From contig JANYHK010000074.1 in assembly GCA_025359105.1 (NCBI GenBank), positions 183,996 to 247,995 on the forward strand: a stretch of DNA of 64,000 nt. The letters run 5' to 3'. A program made the translations under genes and the position numbers. Positions 43,813 through 52,617 of this stretch are shown in pieces; within the stretch, counting starts at the first letter, position 1; each line of letters begins with the position of its first letter. Source of the DNA: Myxococcales bacterium (GTDB lineage Bacteria > Myxococcota_A > Polyangia > Polyangiales > Polyangiaceae). The notes under the pieces are model-generated. The model did not search any database and was not told the DNA's origin. It worked only from the letters and a program-made list of their open reading frames with translations.

Positions 43813-45317
43813 CGCGGCACCCGCTCCGTGTTCTCGGCGCGCTCTCGCTCCTGCTCTTCGCGGTGCGCCTGTACGCAGCCACGCGGGTCGGCTTCGGCGA
43901 CAGCGAGGCGTTGTACGCCTGCTACGCGATGCACCCGCAGCCCGCGTACCTCGATCACCCTGGCCTCGTGGGCGTGGTCGCCCGCATGCTCGGCGGTGGC
44001 GGCGCGCCTACGCCGCACGTGGCGCACCTGTTCACGGCGTGCGCCTCCACGCTCGTCCCGCTGCTCGGCGCGGTGGCGGCGCGCGCGGCGGGGGCGACTT
44101 GGGAGCGGGCGGGGATCGCCGGGATCGTGCTCGTCGCCGCGCCCGAGGTCACCGTCGGGCTCTTCGGCCTCACCCCCGATCTCCTCCTCGCGTTTGCATG
44201 GCTCGGCGCGCTCGCCCTCGCCGCCGATGGCCTGCGCGCGCCGGTCGGCTCGACGCGGGCCGCCGTTTCGCTCCTCGGTGCGGCACTCGTCGCCGGCATC
44301 GGCGCGACCGCGAAGGTGACCGCCATCCCCCTCGTCCTCGCGCTGGCCCTCACGCTGGCAAGCCGTCACGCGCGCGCGCACGCGCGGACGCTGTGGCCGT
44401 GGGCCGGCCTCGCGCTGGGGCTGCTCGTCCTCCTGCCGGTCGCCGCGTACGAAGCGCGGACCGGCTGGCCGATGCTCCGACATCGCCTCGTCGACACGCA
44501 AGAGGGCGCGGGCATCTCGCTGCGTAACTTCAGTGGGCTTCTCGGCGGTCAGCTGGCGTACGTCTCGCCGCTGCTGGCGTGGCTCGCGGTCAAGGTGGGC
44601 ATCGCCACGTGGCGCGCGCGCGACGAGGACGCGGTGAGTCGGCTGCTCGGATGGTCGTTCGCGCTGCCGCTCGCCGTGCTCCTGCCGGTCGCGCTCTTTA
44701 GCCGCGTCGCCGAGCCGCACTGGCTGGCGCCGCCGCTCCTCGCCCTCCCCATCGCCTGGGCGCGCGGCCCCGCATCGCTCCCATCCGCGCCGCTCGCGCC
44801 GGTCGCTATCGGGCGCCGCTTCGGGTTCGCCGCGCTCGCCTCCGGGCTCGCGATGTCCGCCGCCGCGCACGCCTGGGTACTGATCCCGTCGCTCGTGCGC
44901 GTGCTCCCCGCGTCGTTCGATACGCGCCTCGATCTGGCGACCGAGCTGTACGGCTGGCCCGACGTCGTGCGCGAGGTCAAGGCGCTTCCCCTCCCCTCCG
45001 GCGCCGAGGACGTGGTCGTCGTCGGCCCGCACTGGGTCGAGTGCGCGCAGCTCCACGCGGCGCTCGGCCCCCGCGTCGTCGTAGGGTGCGCGACGCCGAT
45101 CCCTGACGATTTCGACACGTGGAGCCCGCGCGCCGAGTGGCGCCGGAAGGAATCGATCGTCTTCGTCACCGATACGCGCTTCGACGCCGATCCCACCCGC
45201 CTCTTCCCGGACCGCACGCCGGTCGCCGGCAAGACCGTCACGATTCACCGCGGCGGCCGCGTCGCTCGTGTTTTCTCGATCATCGTGCTCGAAAAGAGCG
45301 GCATCGGTCTGAGATGA
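43809..45317 (+). CDS. GT39-like polytopic glycosyltransferase (ArnT/PMT family)
   Basis: The 502-residue protein has about ten to twelve hydrophobic helices. Its first loop, GFGDSEALYACYAMHPQPAY followed by LDHPGL, resembles the catalytic Asp-Glu motif of GT39/GT83 (ArnT, PMT) enzymes that transfer sugars from polyprenyl-phosphate donors on the periplasmic side. A soluble C-terminal domain follows. Coupling to lpxB by ATGA suggests it modifies lipid A or another envelope glycan; donor and acceptor are unknown. If the donor is polyprenyl-linked it would draw on the isoprenoid pathway at 15-21 kb. Confidence 0.83.
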   Translation: MTRHPLRVLGALSLLLFAVRLYAATRVGFGDSEALYACYAMHPQPAYLDHPGLVGVVARMLGGGGAPTPHVAHLFTACASTLVPLLGAVAARAAGATWERAGIAGIVLVAAPEVTVGLFGLTPDLLLAFAWLGALALAADGLRAPVGSTRAAVSLLGAALVAGIGATAKVTAIPLVLALALTLASRHARAHARTLWPWAGLALGLLVLLPVAAYEARTGWPMLRHRLVDTQEGAGISLRNFSGLLGGQLAYVSPLLAWLAVKVGIATWRARDEDAVSRLLGWSFALPLAVLLPVALFSRVAEPHWLAPPLLALPIAWARGPASLPSAPLAPVAIGRRFGFAALASGLAMSAAAHAWVLIPSLVRVLPASFDTRLDLATELYGWPDVVREVKALPLPSGAEDVVVVGPHWVECAQLHAALGPRVVVGCATPIPDDFDTWSPRAEWRRKESIVFVTDTRFDADPTRLFPDRTPVAGKTVTIHRGGRVARVFSIIVLEKSGIGLR

Positions 45318-45382
45318 GGTCCATGCCGGGCGGCGCCCTCCTTGACCACGCGGCGAGAAGCCTGGCACCCTTGAGGGAGTCG

Positions 45383-45961
45383 ATGGCTCGCGGGCTCGCC
45401 CTTCTCCCCTTCTTCCTCCTCGTGCCGCCGGTGTGCGCCGTCGTGGCGAGCTGTGGGTCTGGTCCCAACATCGAAGCGTTCATGGCGATCGATACGGGCG
45501 AGCGGAAGCGAACGACCTTCTTCACCGACACTCAGAACATCAACTGCATCGCCTCGATGAAGGGCTCCCGCGACGGGCTCACCGTGTTCGCGACGGTGCG
45601 CCAGACGCAGGCGAGCGACGGCAAGCCCGAGGCGATCACCTTCGAGATCGGGGAGCTGCCGGCGAACAAGGACACCAAGAACCTCGTCTTCGGCCTCGCG
45701 CACACCGGCAACCCGAACCTGGTGACGCCCGAGAACGTCGATCCGTGGCCGACCGGCGCGTTCGTGTGCGAGATCGCGATCGACGGCGTCGTGAAGGCGA
45801 CCGCGCCGTTCATCATCCAGATGCCGAAGTGCCCGGTGTACCCCGCGGCTCCCGGCTACCGCTGCGGCGGCTTCTATCCCCCGAGCACCGTGTGCCCGGC
45901 GGCGGACCTCGCCCAGAAGTGCACGTGCAGCCCCGACACCGGGTTCTGGGTGTGCGGGTGA
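45383..45961 (+). CDS. Lipoprotein, Cys-rich C-terminus
   Basis: The 192-residue lipoprotein has a signal (LALLPFFLLVPPVCAVVASC) with lipobox VASC. The middle domain (IDTGERKRTTFFTDTQNINC ... AFVCEIAIDGVVKATAPFII) looks like an Ig-like or beta-sandwich fold, and the C-terminus is Cys-rich (CPVYPAAPGYRCGGFYPPST; QKCTCSPDTGFWVCG). ATG 45383 is chosen because GAGGGAG lies just upstream; ATG 45314, overlapping the end of the upstream gene, is in frame. Family not recognised. Confidence 0.72.
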   Translation: MARGLALLPFFLLVPPVCAVVASCGSGPNIEAFMAIDTGERKRTTFFTDTQNINCIASMKGSRDGLTVFATVRQTQASDGKPEAITFEIGELPANKDTKNLVFGLAHTGNPNLVTPENVDPWPTGAFVCEIAIDGVVKATAPFIIQMPKCPVYPAAPGYRCGGFYPPSTVCPAADLAQKCTCSPDTGFWVCG

Positions 45962-46212
45962 GGCGCCCGCTGGCCTTCGCGCTCGCGTCGATCGGCGTCT
46001 CGCTGCTCCTCTCGTACGGCTGCTCGTCCTCGAGCGACTACCAGGGGGGCGGCCGTCGCCTGTACCCGCCGGGCGGCGGCGACGGCACGGTCCTCGAGAC
46101 CCCCGACACGTCGACGCCGGACGACACCAATCCCCCGCCGCCCGACACGTCCACGCGCGACACGAATCCCCCATTCGACTCCGGCCCCGACACCACGCGT
46201 CCCGACGGCTGA
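45958..46212 (+). CDS. Small Pro/Asp/Thr-rich lipoprotein
   Basis: The 84-residue lipoprotein has a signal (FALASIGVSLLLSYGC) and a tail of Pro-Asp-Thr repeats (ETPDTSTPDDTNPPPPDTST). The GTG start overlaps the stop of the preceding lipoprotein (GTGA), so they are coupled. The tail is intrinsically disordered and resembles surface-exposed spacers. Function unknown. Confidence 0.65.
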   Translation: MRRPLAFALASIGVSLLLSYGCSSSSDYQGGGRRLYPPGGGDGTVLETPDTSTPDDTNPPPPDTSTRDTNPPFDSGPDTTRPDG

Positions 46213-46230
46213 GCGCGGCGTCGCTTTCCC

Positions 46231-46260
46231 AGCTGGAGCTACGTATCGCCTGGTCCAGCT
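46231..46260. terminator. Candidate hairpin between lipoprotein and bioB
   Basis: AGCTGGA (46231-46237) and TCCAGCT (46254-46260) form a perfect 7-bp stem with a 16-nt loop between convergent genes. There is no U-run on either side, so it could be a weak bidirectional terminator or only a transcript-end hairpin. Confidence 0.3.
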
Positions 46261-47203
46261 ACGTCGCGGGCTGCATCGTGCGGAGACCCGCGTCGCGGAG
46301 GAGTGACAAGTCGTCCTCTTCGTCGGGGTTCGGCGTCGTGAGCAGCTTCTCGCCGTAGAAGATCGAGTTGGCGCCGGACATCAGGCAGAGCATCTGCGCC
46401 TCGCGCGTGAGCGAGGTGCGGCCCGCCGAGAGGCGCACGCGCGTCTTGGGCATCAGCACGCGCGCGACCGCGATCATGCGGACCAGATCGAGCGGATCGA
46501 TGGGCGGCATGTCCCCCAGCGGCGTCCCTTCGACGGGGACGAGCGCGTTGATGGGCACGCTCTCCGGCTGCGGCTCGAGGTTGGCCAGCGTACGCAGCAT
46601 CTCGCAGCGGTCGTCGATGCTCTCGCCCATGCCGATGATGCCGCCCGAGCAGATCGTGACGCCGGCCTTGCGGACGTTCTCCAGCGTGCGGAGCCGGTCG
46701 TCGAAGGTGCGCGTCTTGATGATCGAGCGGTAGTTCTCGCGGCTCGTGTCGAGGTTGTGGTTGTACGCGTCGAGCCCGGCCTCGCCGAGGCGCCTGGCCT
46801 GCGCCTCGGTCACCATGCCGGCGGTCACGCACGCCTCGATGCCGACCTCCTTCACGCCCTTGACGATCTGGAGCATGTTCTCGAACGCTGGGCCGTCCTT
46901 CACCTCGCGCCACGCCCACCCCATGCAGAAGCGCGTCGAGCCGAGCTCCTTCGCGCGGCGCGCGTGCGCGACGACGGCGCGCACGTCGAGGATCTTCTCC
47001 GGCTCCACGTTCGTCTCGTAGTGGCTCGACTGCGGGCAGTACGCGCAGTCCTCCTGGCAGCCGCCGGTCTTCACGCTGAGCAGCGTGCAGAGCTGCACCT
47101 CGTCGTCCACGTGGTTCTTCTTGTGCACGGCGCGCGCCTCGTCGATGAGGGCGAGCAGCGGGCGGTCGTAGAGGGCGCGGACTTCCTGGCGTGTGAACGG
47201 CAT
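46259..47203 (-). CDS. bioB: Biotin synthase
   Basis: BioB is the radical-SAM enzyme that inserts sulfur into dethiobiotin. The 314-residue protein has the cluster motif CQEDCAYC near residue 50 (C-x3-C-x2-C), [12 protein letters not shown] near 145, [13 protein letters not shown] near 190 and the C-terminal [21 protein letters not shown] 47203 gives the conventional N-terminus; an in-frame TTG lies at 47224. TAGGGT (47215-47220) lies 11 nt upstream as a possible -10 box. It is the only biotin gene here. Confidence 0.96.
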   Translation of the reverse strand: MPFTRQEVRALYDRPLLALIDEARAVHKKNHVDDEVQLCTLLSVKTGGCQEDCAYCPQSSHYETNVEPEKILDVRAVVAHARRAKELGSTRFCMGWAWREVKDGPAFENMLQIVKGVKEVGIEACVTAGMVTEAQARRLGEAGLDAYNHNLDTSRENYRSIIKTRTFDDRLRTLENVRKAGVTICSGGIIGMGESIDDRCEMLRTLANLEPQPESVPINALVPVEGTPLGDMPPIDPLDLVRMIAVARVLMPKTRVRLSAGRTSLTREAQMLCLMSGANSIFYGEKLLTTPNPDEEDDLSLLRDAGLRTMQPAT

Positions 47204-47264
47204 GTCGGGCGCGCACCCTAGCAAATCCCGGAGCTTGCGTCACTGCGACGCGCGGGCACCCACG

Positions 47265-47441
47265 CTACGGCGTGGCAGCGTCCGTCGTCGGGTTCGTCGG
47301 CGCCGCGGGCTTTGCACCGCAGCCGCAGCCGCTGTTTCCGTCGTTCCCCTTGGTCACCTGGAACCCCAGCGCCTCGCCCCACGACACGCCCGCCAACAGA
47401 AAGACGATCAGCGCCACCACGTACGACTTCTGAAGCTTCAT
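47265..47441 (-). CDS. Small secreted/membrane peptide with GCGCG motif
   Basis: The 58-residue product has a basic start and a strong hydrophobic segment (SYVVALIVFLLAGVSWG), then a short polar chain with NSGCGCGAKPAAP and a Pro/Thr tail. A perfect AAGGAG lies 6 nt before the ATG, among the best Shine-Dalgarno sites in the window, so it is probably translated. It starts 17 nt after the kinase-SUMF1 gene and must be co-transcribed with it. It could be a secreted peptide ligand, a partner or a substrate of the kinase/SUMF1 protein; that is inference. No family is recognised. Confidence 0.65.
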   Translation of the reverse strand: MKLQKSYVVALIVFLLAGVSWGEALGFQVTKGNDGNSGCGCGAKPAAPTNPTTDAATP

Positions 47442-47458
47442 TTCGAACTCCTTGCTCC

Positions 47459-49480
47459 TCATCGAGAAGCGGACAACGCACAACGCGCCCCTATGGCACC
47501 GGCCACGGAGTCTCGATTCCAGCGCCCCCGCGCACTCGCGTGCGTGAAGAGGTATTTCGACCACGCCCCACCGCGGATCACGCGCACGTCTGCGCCCGCG
47601 TTTGCCGTTGGGTGCGCAACCGGATTTCGGCATTCGCCGCAATCCTCGTAGTACGGAGACGTGTACGCGTCCTCTACCCACTCGGACACGTTGCCTCCCA
47701 ACGCGTGCACCCGCTCGGGCGTCTCGTCCATCGACCCATCGTCGATCGACGCAGAGGACCAGGGCAAAGTTCCGTCGCACGGCAAACCTTCGTCTCGGCC
47801 GACCACCACGCTTCCGCATGTCGGCTCCTCGTTCCCCCACGGGAATCGACGCGCCGTGCGGCCGCGCGACGCGAACTCCCACTCCGCCTCCGTGGGAAGG
47901 CGCTTCCCCCGCGACGCGCAATAACTTCGGGCGCCGTCCCACGTGATCTGCACCGCCGGTTTCCTGGCGAACGTCGGGCGCACCACCACCGCGCGACCCT
48001 CGATCGACAGGCCGCTGAAGCTCGGATCGGTGTCCACCAGCAGCGTCCCCGACCCCCGCTCCACCACGTACCGCGGCGCGCCCGTCACGGTGTCTGGCTT
48101 CAGGTCCACCGCCGCCGCGGCGACCCACGCCGCCGCCTCCTCGTTCGTCGCCTCGTGCGCGTCCAGGTAGAACGGGTCTATCCGCACCACGTGGGCGGGC
48201 TGCTCGCGCTCCAGCGTGTCGCGGCGGCAGAAGGTCGTCAGCTTCTGGCACTCCTGGTCGATCTCCTCCGCCGTCCTGCCCATGGTGAAGTCGCCCCCGT
48301 CCAGGCGAACCATGCCGGATACCTTCGGCGGAGGCGGACGCTGCCGCACGCTGCGAATGGAAAGCAGCACCGCCGCCCCCGCCACCGCCGCCGCAGCGAC
48401 CGCCAGCGCGGCGACGCGCGCCCGACGCCAGGGCTTGGTGCGCGGAGGCGGCGCGTGGGCGCGCGACTCGGTGGGCTCCGGGGAGAGGGTGGGCGCCGTC
48501 GCCGGCTCCAACGGGCCCACGCCTGCACGCGGGGGCGGAGAGGGCGTGCTCGGTGGGGCCTCGCCAAGCGGCATTTCCGCAAGCGCCGCGACCAAGGCGG
48601 CGCCGTCGGCGAAGCGCTCTGCAGGATCGGCGCGGAGGCAGCGCTCCAAGAATCGATGCATCGCCTCGGGCACCTCGGGGCCCACTGCGCATGCGCCGCC
48701 TCCCACATTCGGCGGCGGGCGCGTGCCCATCAGCATCTCGTACAGGGTCACGCCGAACGCGTACACGTCTGCCGCCGCCGTCACCGACTGCCCGCGCGCC
48801 TGCTCCGGCGCCATGTACGCGGGCGTCCCGAGCACCTGCGCCTCTTGCGTCACCGTGTCCAGTTGCCCGACCGCGCTCGGCGTGGCGTCGTCCGCTCCCC
48901 CGACCACCTTCGCCAGACCGAAGTCCAGGACCTTGACCTGCCCCTCCTCGCTCACCATCACGTTCTCGGGCTTCAGGTCACGGTGAACGATCCCGCTTTT
49001 GTGCGCGAGCGCCAACGCAGCCGCCAGCTGCGACCCGATCGCCAGCGCCTCTCCCACCGGCATCGGCGTCGACGCCAGCCGCTCACGGAGCGAGCGTCCG
49101 GGCGCCAACTCCAGCGCGATGTACACACGGCCGTCCGACTCCCCCACCTCGAACACCGTCGCGATGTTCGGGTGGCTCAACGCCGCCACCGCCCGCGCCT
49201 CGCGCAAGAGGCGCTTGCGACGGACCGCATCCGCCTCCAGCGCTCGCGGGAGCACCTTCAGCGCCACGGTGCGAGCCAACGTGTCGTCCCGCGCCCGGTA
49301 GACGATCCCCATCCCACCGCGCCCCAGCTCGTTCAGGACCCGAAAGTGCCCGATGCGCTCGGGGACCCCCGTCCACGGCGCCGATGGCGCGCGCGCGATC
49401 TCGCGGAGCATCGCGTCCGCCGAGTCGTCCGAGTCGCTCGGGTCTCCTCGTTCGGAGGTCACCGGGGCATCGTCTCTCAT
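47459..49480 (-). CDS. Ser/Thr protein kinase fused to periplasmic SUMF1-type domain (1)
   Basis: The 673-residue protein has a kinase domain at about 40-310 (LGRGGMGIVYRA; VALKVLP; HRDLKPENVMV; LDFGLA; PAYMAPEQARG). A Pro-rich linker and one membrane helix follow (VAALAVAAAAVAGAAVLL, about 355-373), then a SUMF1/formylglycine-generating-type domain (VRLDGGDFTMGRTAEEI to the RGGAW-containing end). The kinase is cytoplasmic and the SUMF1 domain outside. The Cys pair used by catalytic FGE enzymes after RGGxW is absent (SKYLFTHAS instead), so the domain is probably a sensor or binding module. ATG 49480 is chosen by the start of the kinase. Confidence 0.9.
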   Translation of the reverse strand: MRDDAPVTSERGDPSDSDDSADAMLREIARAPSAPWTGVPERIGHFRVLNELGRGGMGIVYRARDDTLARTVALKVLPRALEADAVRRKRLLREARAVAALSHPNIATVFEVGESDGRVYIALELAPGRSLRERLASTPMPVGEALAIGSQLAAALALAHKSGIVHRDLKPENVMVSEEGQVKVLDFGLAKVVGGADDATPSAVGQLDTVTQEAQVLGTPAYMAPEQARGQSVTAAADVYAFGVTLYEMLMGTRPPPNVGGGACAVGPEVPEAMHRFLERCLRADPAERFADGAALVAALAEMPLGEAPPSTPSPPPRAGVGPLEPATAPTLSPEPTESRAHAPPPRTKPWRRARVAALAVAAAAVAGAAVLLSIRSVRQRPPPPKVSGMVRLDGGDFTMGRTAEEIDQECQKLTTFCRRDTLEREQPAHVVRIDPFYLDAHEATNEEAAAWVAAAAVDLKPDTVTGAPRYVVERGSGTLLVDTDPSFSGLSIEGRAVVVRPTFARKPAVQITWDGARSYCASRGKRLPTEAEWEFASRGRTARRFPWGNEEPTCGSVVVGRDEGLPCDGTLPWSSASIDDGSMDETPERVHALGGNVSEWVEDAYTSPYYEDCGECRNPVAHPTANAGADVRVIRGGAWSKYLFTHASARGRWNRDSVAGAIGARCALSASR

Positions 49481-49605
49481 TTTCGTCCGGGCAGGTGCCG
49501 CGAATCGCAACCCGCGGTGACCGCGCGCCGGGAGTCGCGACGGGCCCCTGACGTGCCCCGTGTCCGCCCGACAACCCCACGAAGGCGTGTGCCACTCTCC
49601 GCCAA

Positions 49606-49629
49606 AACCTGGCTCTTCAGCGTCCGCCC
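49606..49629. repeat. 24-nt sequence shared with the sigma-54 gene tail
   Basis: This stretch in the upstream region of the kinase gene matches 53818-53841 at 23 of 24 positions (one A/G difference). The second copy includes the C-terminal codons of the sigma-54 activator. Read on the minus strand here it encodes GRTLKSQV, so it could be a relic of a regulator gene tail. It is not part of an intact gene. Confidence 0.7.
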
Positions 49630-49752
49630 GGTCGTGTGCCCCGTCCCGGAGCGGTCGTGCCCAGACCATTCAGCGAAGGGCAGTCGTGCTACCGCTGGCC
49701 TCCGTCCAGCGGCGATAGGCGCTCCTGATCGGTGACCGCGTGGCCGCGCCGC

Positions 49753-51084
49753 TCAGCGTGGCAGGTGCGCCGCGCCCGTGCGCGCGGGCGGCGCGTCCTC
49801 CGCGTCCTCGTCGTCCTCGCGATCGTGCAAGACGCGCTCGAGGGCGATGAGGAGCCTCGGCTCGGCGCAGTGCTCGGCGGCGACGCGAAGTCGGGCGCGC
49901 TCGCCGTCGTCCATGGACGCTGCGATGGCCTCGGCCGCGAGCACGCGGGCCGGGGCCTCCGCGGCCGGTCCCTCGACGACCTCCCAGAGCTGCTCGCGGC
50001 TGACGGCTGGCGCGCGGTAGTCCGTCGCCCCGTGCGCTGCCGCGACGAATCGCGCGCTTCCCGCCGCCGCCGCGCGGGCTGCGTGCGCAGCGTGGACGTG
50101 CGGCGCGTCCGTGCGCGTGCGTGCGGCTGCCGCCATCGAGGCCTGGAAGCGCGCCACGAGCGCGTCGCTTCGGGCAGAGTCCGCGCCGTGAAGCTGGAGC
50201 CTCAGGACGACGCGCTCGCCACGCGTGAGGACGATGTCGACACCCTCGGCGCGCACGCCGTCGAGGCCCGCCCAGGCGTGGAACGTCGCGGGCCCCGAGC
50301 CCATGACGTACACGCCGTCGAGGCCGACCTTGATGCGCGACGCGCGCCGCACCGCCGCCACCGTCGCGAAGGTCGTCGCGAGGTAGGCGACGACCGCGAT
50401 GGCGTGGAGAGACTCGGGCAATGGTGTCAGGAAGATCGTCGCGAGCAGCGCGAAAGGCAGAGCCGCGACGAAGCCGACGGCGGCGCGCGTCGTGCGCGTG
50501 ACGGCGATCGCGGAAAAGACGGTCTCCTGCGGGTCGGCGTCCAGGGCAGGCGCCTCCTGCTCGGGCGCGACGTCGGCGGCGCGCTTCAAGGCGAAGCGCG
50601 AGACCGCGGTCATCCCGAGCGCGCCGACCAGGACGAGCGCGAAGTTCCCCCACATCATCAGGTCGTCGTACGGGACCGAGGACGGCTGCATGGTGTGGAT
50701 TGCCTCAAGCGTCGGAACGCCGGCGAGGTACGTCCAGATCGCGCCGGGCACCCACGCGAGGGCACGGGCCAGGCGCGGGCGGCGCTTCGCGACCGCGGCC
50801 CACGCCCCCTTGCGTACGCCGAGGGCGCGCGCGAGGAGAACGCCTATGGCGACGAACGACGCGGCGACTACGGCGAACGAGTACCCGACGATCAGCGCCT
50901 CGAGCTGCCAGTACCAGAAGAGGAACCGGCTCGAGCCGAGGGGCGGATAGAACCGCGGGAAATGCATCAAAAATGCGAGCGCGTACGCCGCGACGAAGCC
51001 GCCGGCGACCTTGACCAGGCCCTTCTCCGACGACTCCGTGCGGCGCCGTTGCTCTCGAGCCAGCCGATCGCTGACCCCTTCCAT
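49753..51084 (-). CDS. Polytopic membrane protein of unknown function
   Basis: The 443-residue protein has about six hydrophobic helices in the first 260 residues (GGFVAAYALAFLMHF; ALIVGYSFAVVAASFVAIGV; GAIWTYLAGVPTL; LMMWGNFALVLVGALG; AVGFVAALPFALLATIFL; AIAVVAYLATTFATVAAV). A soluble C-terminal half rich in Ala follows (VYVMGSGPATFHAWAGLDG; the end is acidic). No family is recognised. Its ATG overlaps the stop of the upstream hydrolase gene (TGATG), so the two are coupled. A sensor or transport role is possible but unsupported. Confidence 0.72.
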   Translation of the reverse strand: MEGVSDRLAREQRRRTESSEKGLVKVAGGFVAAYALAFLMHFPRFYPPLGSSRFLFWYWQLEALIVGYSFAVVAASFVAIGVLLARALGVRKGAWAAVAKRRPRLARALAWVPGAIWTYLAGVPTLEAIHTMQPSSVPYDDLMMWGNFALVLVGALGMTAVSRFALKRAADVAPEQEAPALDADPQETVFSAIAVTRTTRAAVGFVAALPFALLATIFLTPLPESLHAIAVVAYLATTFATVAAVRRASRIKVGLDGVYVMGSGPATFHAWAGLDGVRAEGVDIVLTRGERVVLRLQLHGADSARSDALVARFQASMAAAARTRTDAPHVHAAHAARAAAAGSARFVAAAHGATDYRAPAVSREQLWEVVEGPAAEAPARVLAAEAIAASMDDGERARLRVAAEHCAEPRLLIALERVLHDREDDEDAEDAPPARTGAAHLPR

Positions 51085-52617
51085 CACTTCACCGCGCCCT
51101 TGGCTTCGTCCGGCGTCGGCTTTCGCGGACACCTCCCGCGCGCGCCCGAGTCGCCCGCGCTCTCCGGAAGTTCGCCGAAGCGATAGTCCCGAACGACGAG
51201 CGGCGACCACTGCGCGATGTCGACCTCGAGCTCGATGCGCCCGTGCTCGCAGTCTGCGGTCCAGTGGCCATTGGTGAAGCCGTTCCCGATCTCGAGGTCG
51301 TCGCGTGCCCGGCACACGCCGTGGGTCCGCACCATCTTCGCCCAGTCGGCGCGCGACGGCGTGTTCGAGATGGCGTCGACGACGAGCGGCGCGAAGAGGC
51401 GATCGGCCTCGGCGGAGTCCCATCGGGCGAGCAGGTGATCGAGCCGCTGCTTCGCCGTCACGAGCGCTGGCGCCGGCCGCGCCGCCCGCGTCTGCCGCCC
51501 GCCCTCGTGACCGAGAATGCGGAGCGCCTCCTCCGCCGTCTCGAACGCTTGGCCGTTGCCGGAGTTCCAGAGCGCCACGACGCCGATCTGCGACATCGGC
51601 AACATCGCCATGTAGCCGGCGTAGCCATCCTCTTGGCCGCCGCCCTTGAACACGACCCGGTCGAAGTCGCACGTGCTGAAGATCTCCCACCCCAGCCCAA
51701 TGGACTCCACGCGGAGCTCGACGAGCCACGGCGATTCCGGCCCCGCCGTGCGAATCCTGCCGGGCCCCGAGAAGTGCGGGATGTGCATCTCGCGCAGCGA
51801 GGCGCGCCTTACGGGGCCCGTGTCGGGACGATCGCGGTCCACCCACGCGGACAGCTGCATGGCGACGAACCGCGCGAGATCGCGCACGCTCGAGTACGCG
51901 CCGCCGGCGGGCACGGTCGCGCCGATGCGCCAGTTCTTCGGGCTCGTCCGCACGCCGCCCTCGTCGCGGTATCCCTTCGCGACATGCGCGCGCGGCACGT
52001 CTTCTTCGTTCCACACCGACGCGGTCATGCCGAGGGGACGGAAGATGCGCTCGGTCACGTACCGTCGAAACGGAAGCCCCGACGCTTGCTCGACGACGAA
52101 CCCGGCCGAGATCATGCCGACGTTCGAGTAGTTGTTCCCGCTGCCGGTCGTGAGCACGAGCGCGGTGCCCGGGATCGTGCGACGCACCTCGGGCTCGGTG
52201 ATCTCGTGCCCGTCGTCGGTGAAGCTGTACGGCCCCCACTCGGGGAGCCCCGACGAGTGTGTCAGCAGGTTCCACACCGTCATGCGCGCGGCGTCGCGCC
52301 TCAGGTAGACGACGTCGGCGAGCTCGGGGACGTAGCGCTCGGCCGGATCGTCGAGGGCGAGCTTTCCCTCGTCGCGCAGCTGCATCACCGCCGTCGCGGT
52401 GAGCGTCTTGCCCATCGAGCCGATTCGGAACACGGTGTCGGCGTCTACCGCAGCCCGGGCCTCCACGTCGCGAAAGCCGTAGCCCTTCGACCAAGCGAGC
52501 CGGCCGTCGACGACGACGCCGACCGCCAGGCCGGGGAGGTTCGCGCTCGCGAGCTCAGCTCGAGGCGCAAGACGTCACCAGAAGCAGGCCTACGGCGCCC
52601 AGGCGATGGGGCCGCAT
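51084..52617 (-). CDS. Serine hydrolase (beta-lactamase family) lipoprotein, apparent frameshift near its 5' end
   Basis: The main frame encodes a beta-lactamase/PBP-like serine hydrolase: SxxK motif FRIGSMGKTLTATAV, YSN motif GNNYSNVGMISAGF, and a C-terminal domain. The family N-terminus (NLPGLAVGVVVDGRLAWSK) is readable upstream of the first usable GTG (52466) but has no ATG, GTG or TTG start before an in-frame stop. In the neighbouring frame an ATG at 52617 encodes a lipoprotein signal, MRPHRLGAVGLLLVTSCASS, that stops at 52555. Skipping one base near 52555-52560 joins the two. So the gene looks frameshifted: a pseudogene, a phase-variable or recoded gene, or a sequencing error. Confidence 0.7.

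Noticed and set aside
47459..49480. Formylglycine-generating enzyme activity for the SUMF1 domain
   Set aside because: The catalytic Cys pair after the RGGxW motif is absent, and no sulfatase gene is near.
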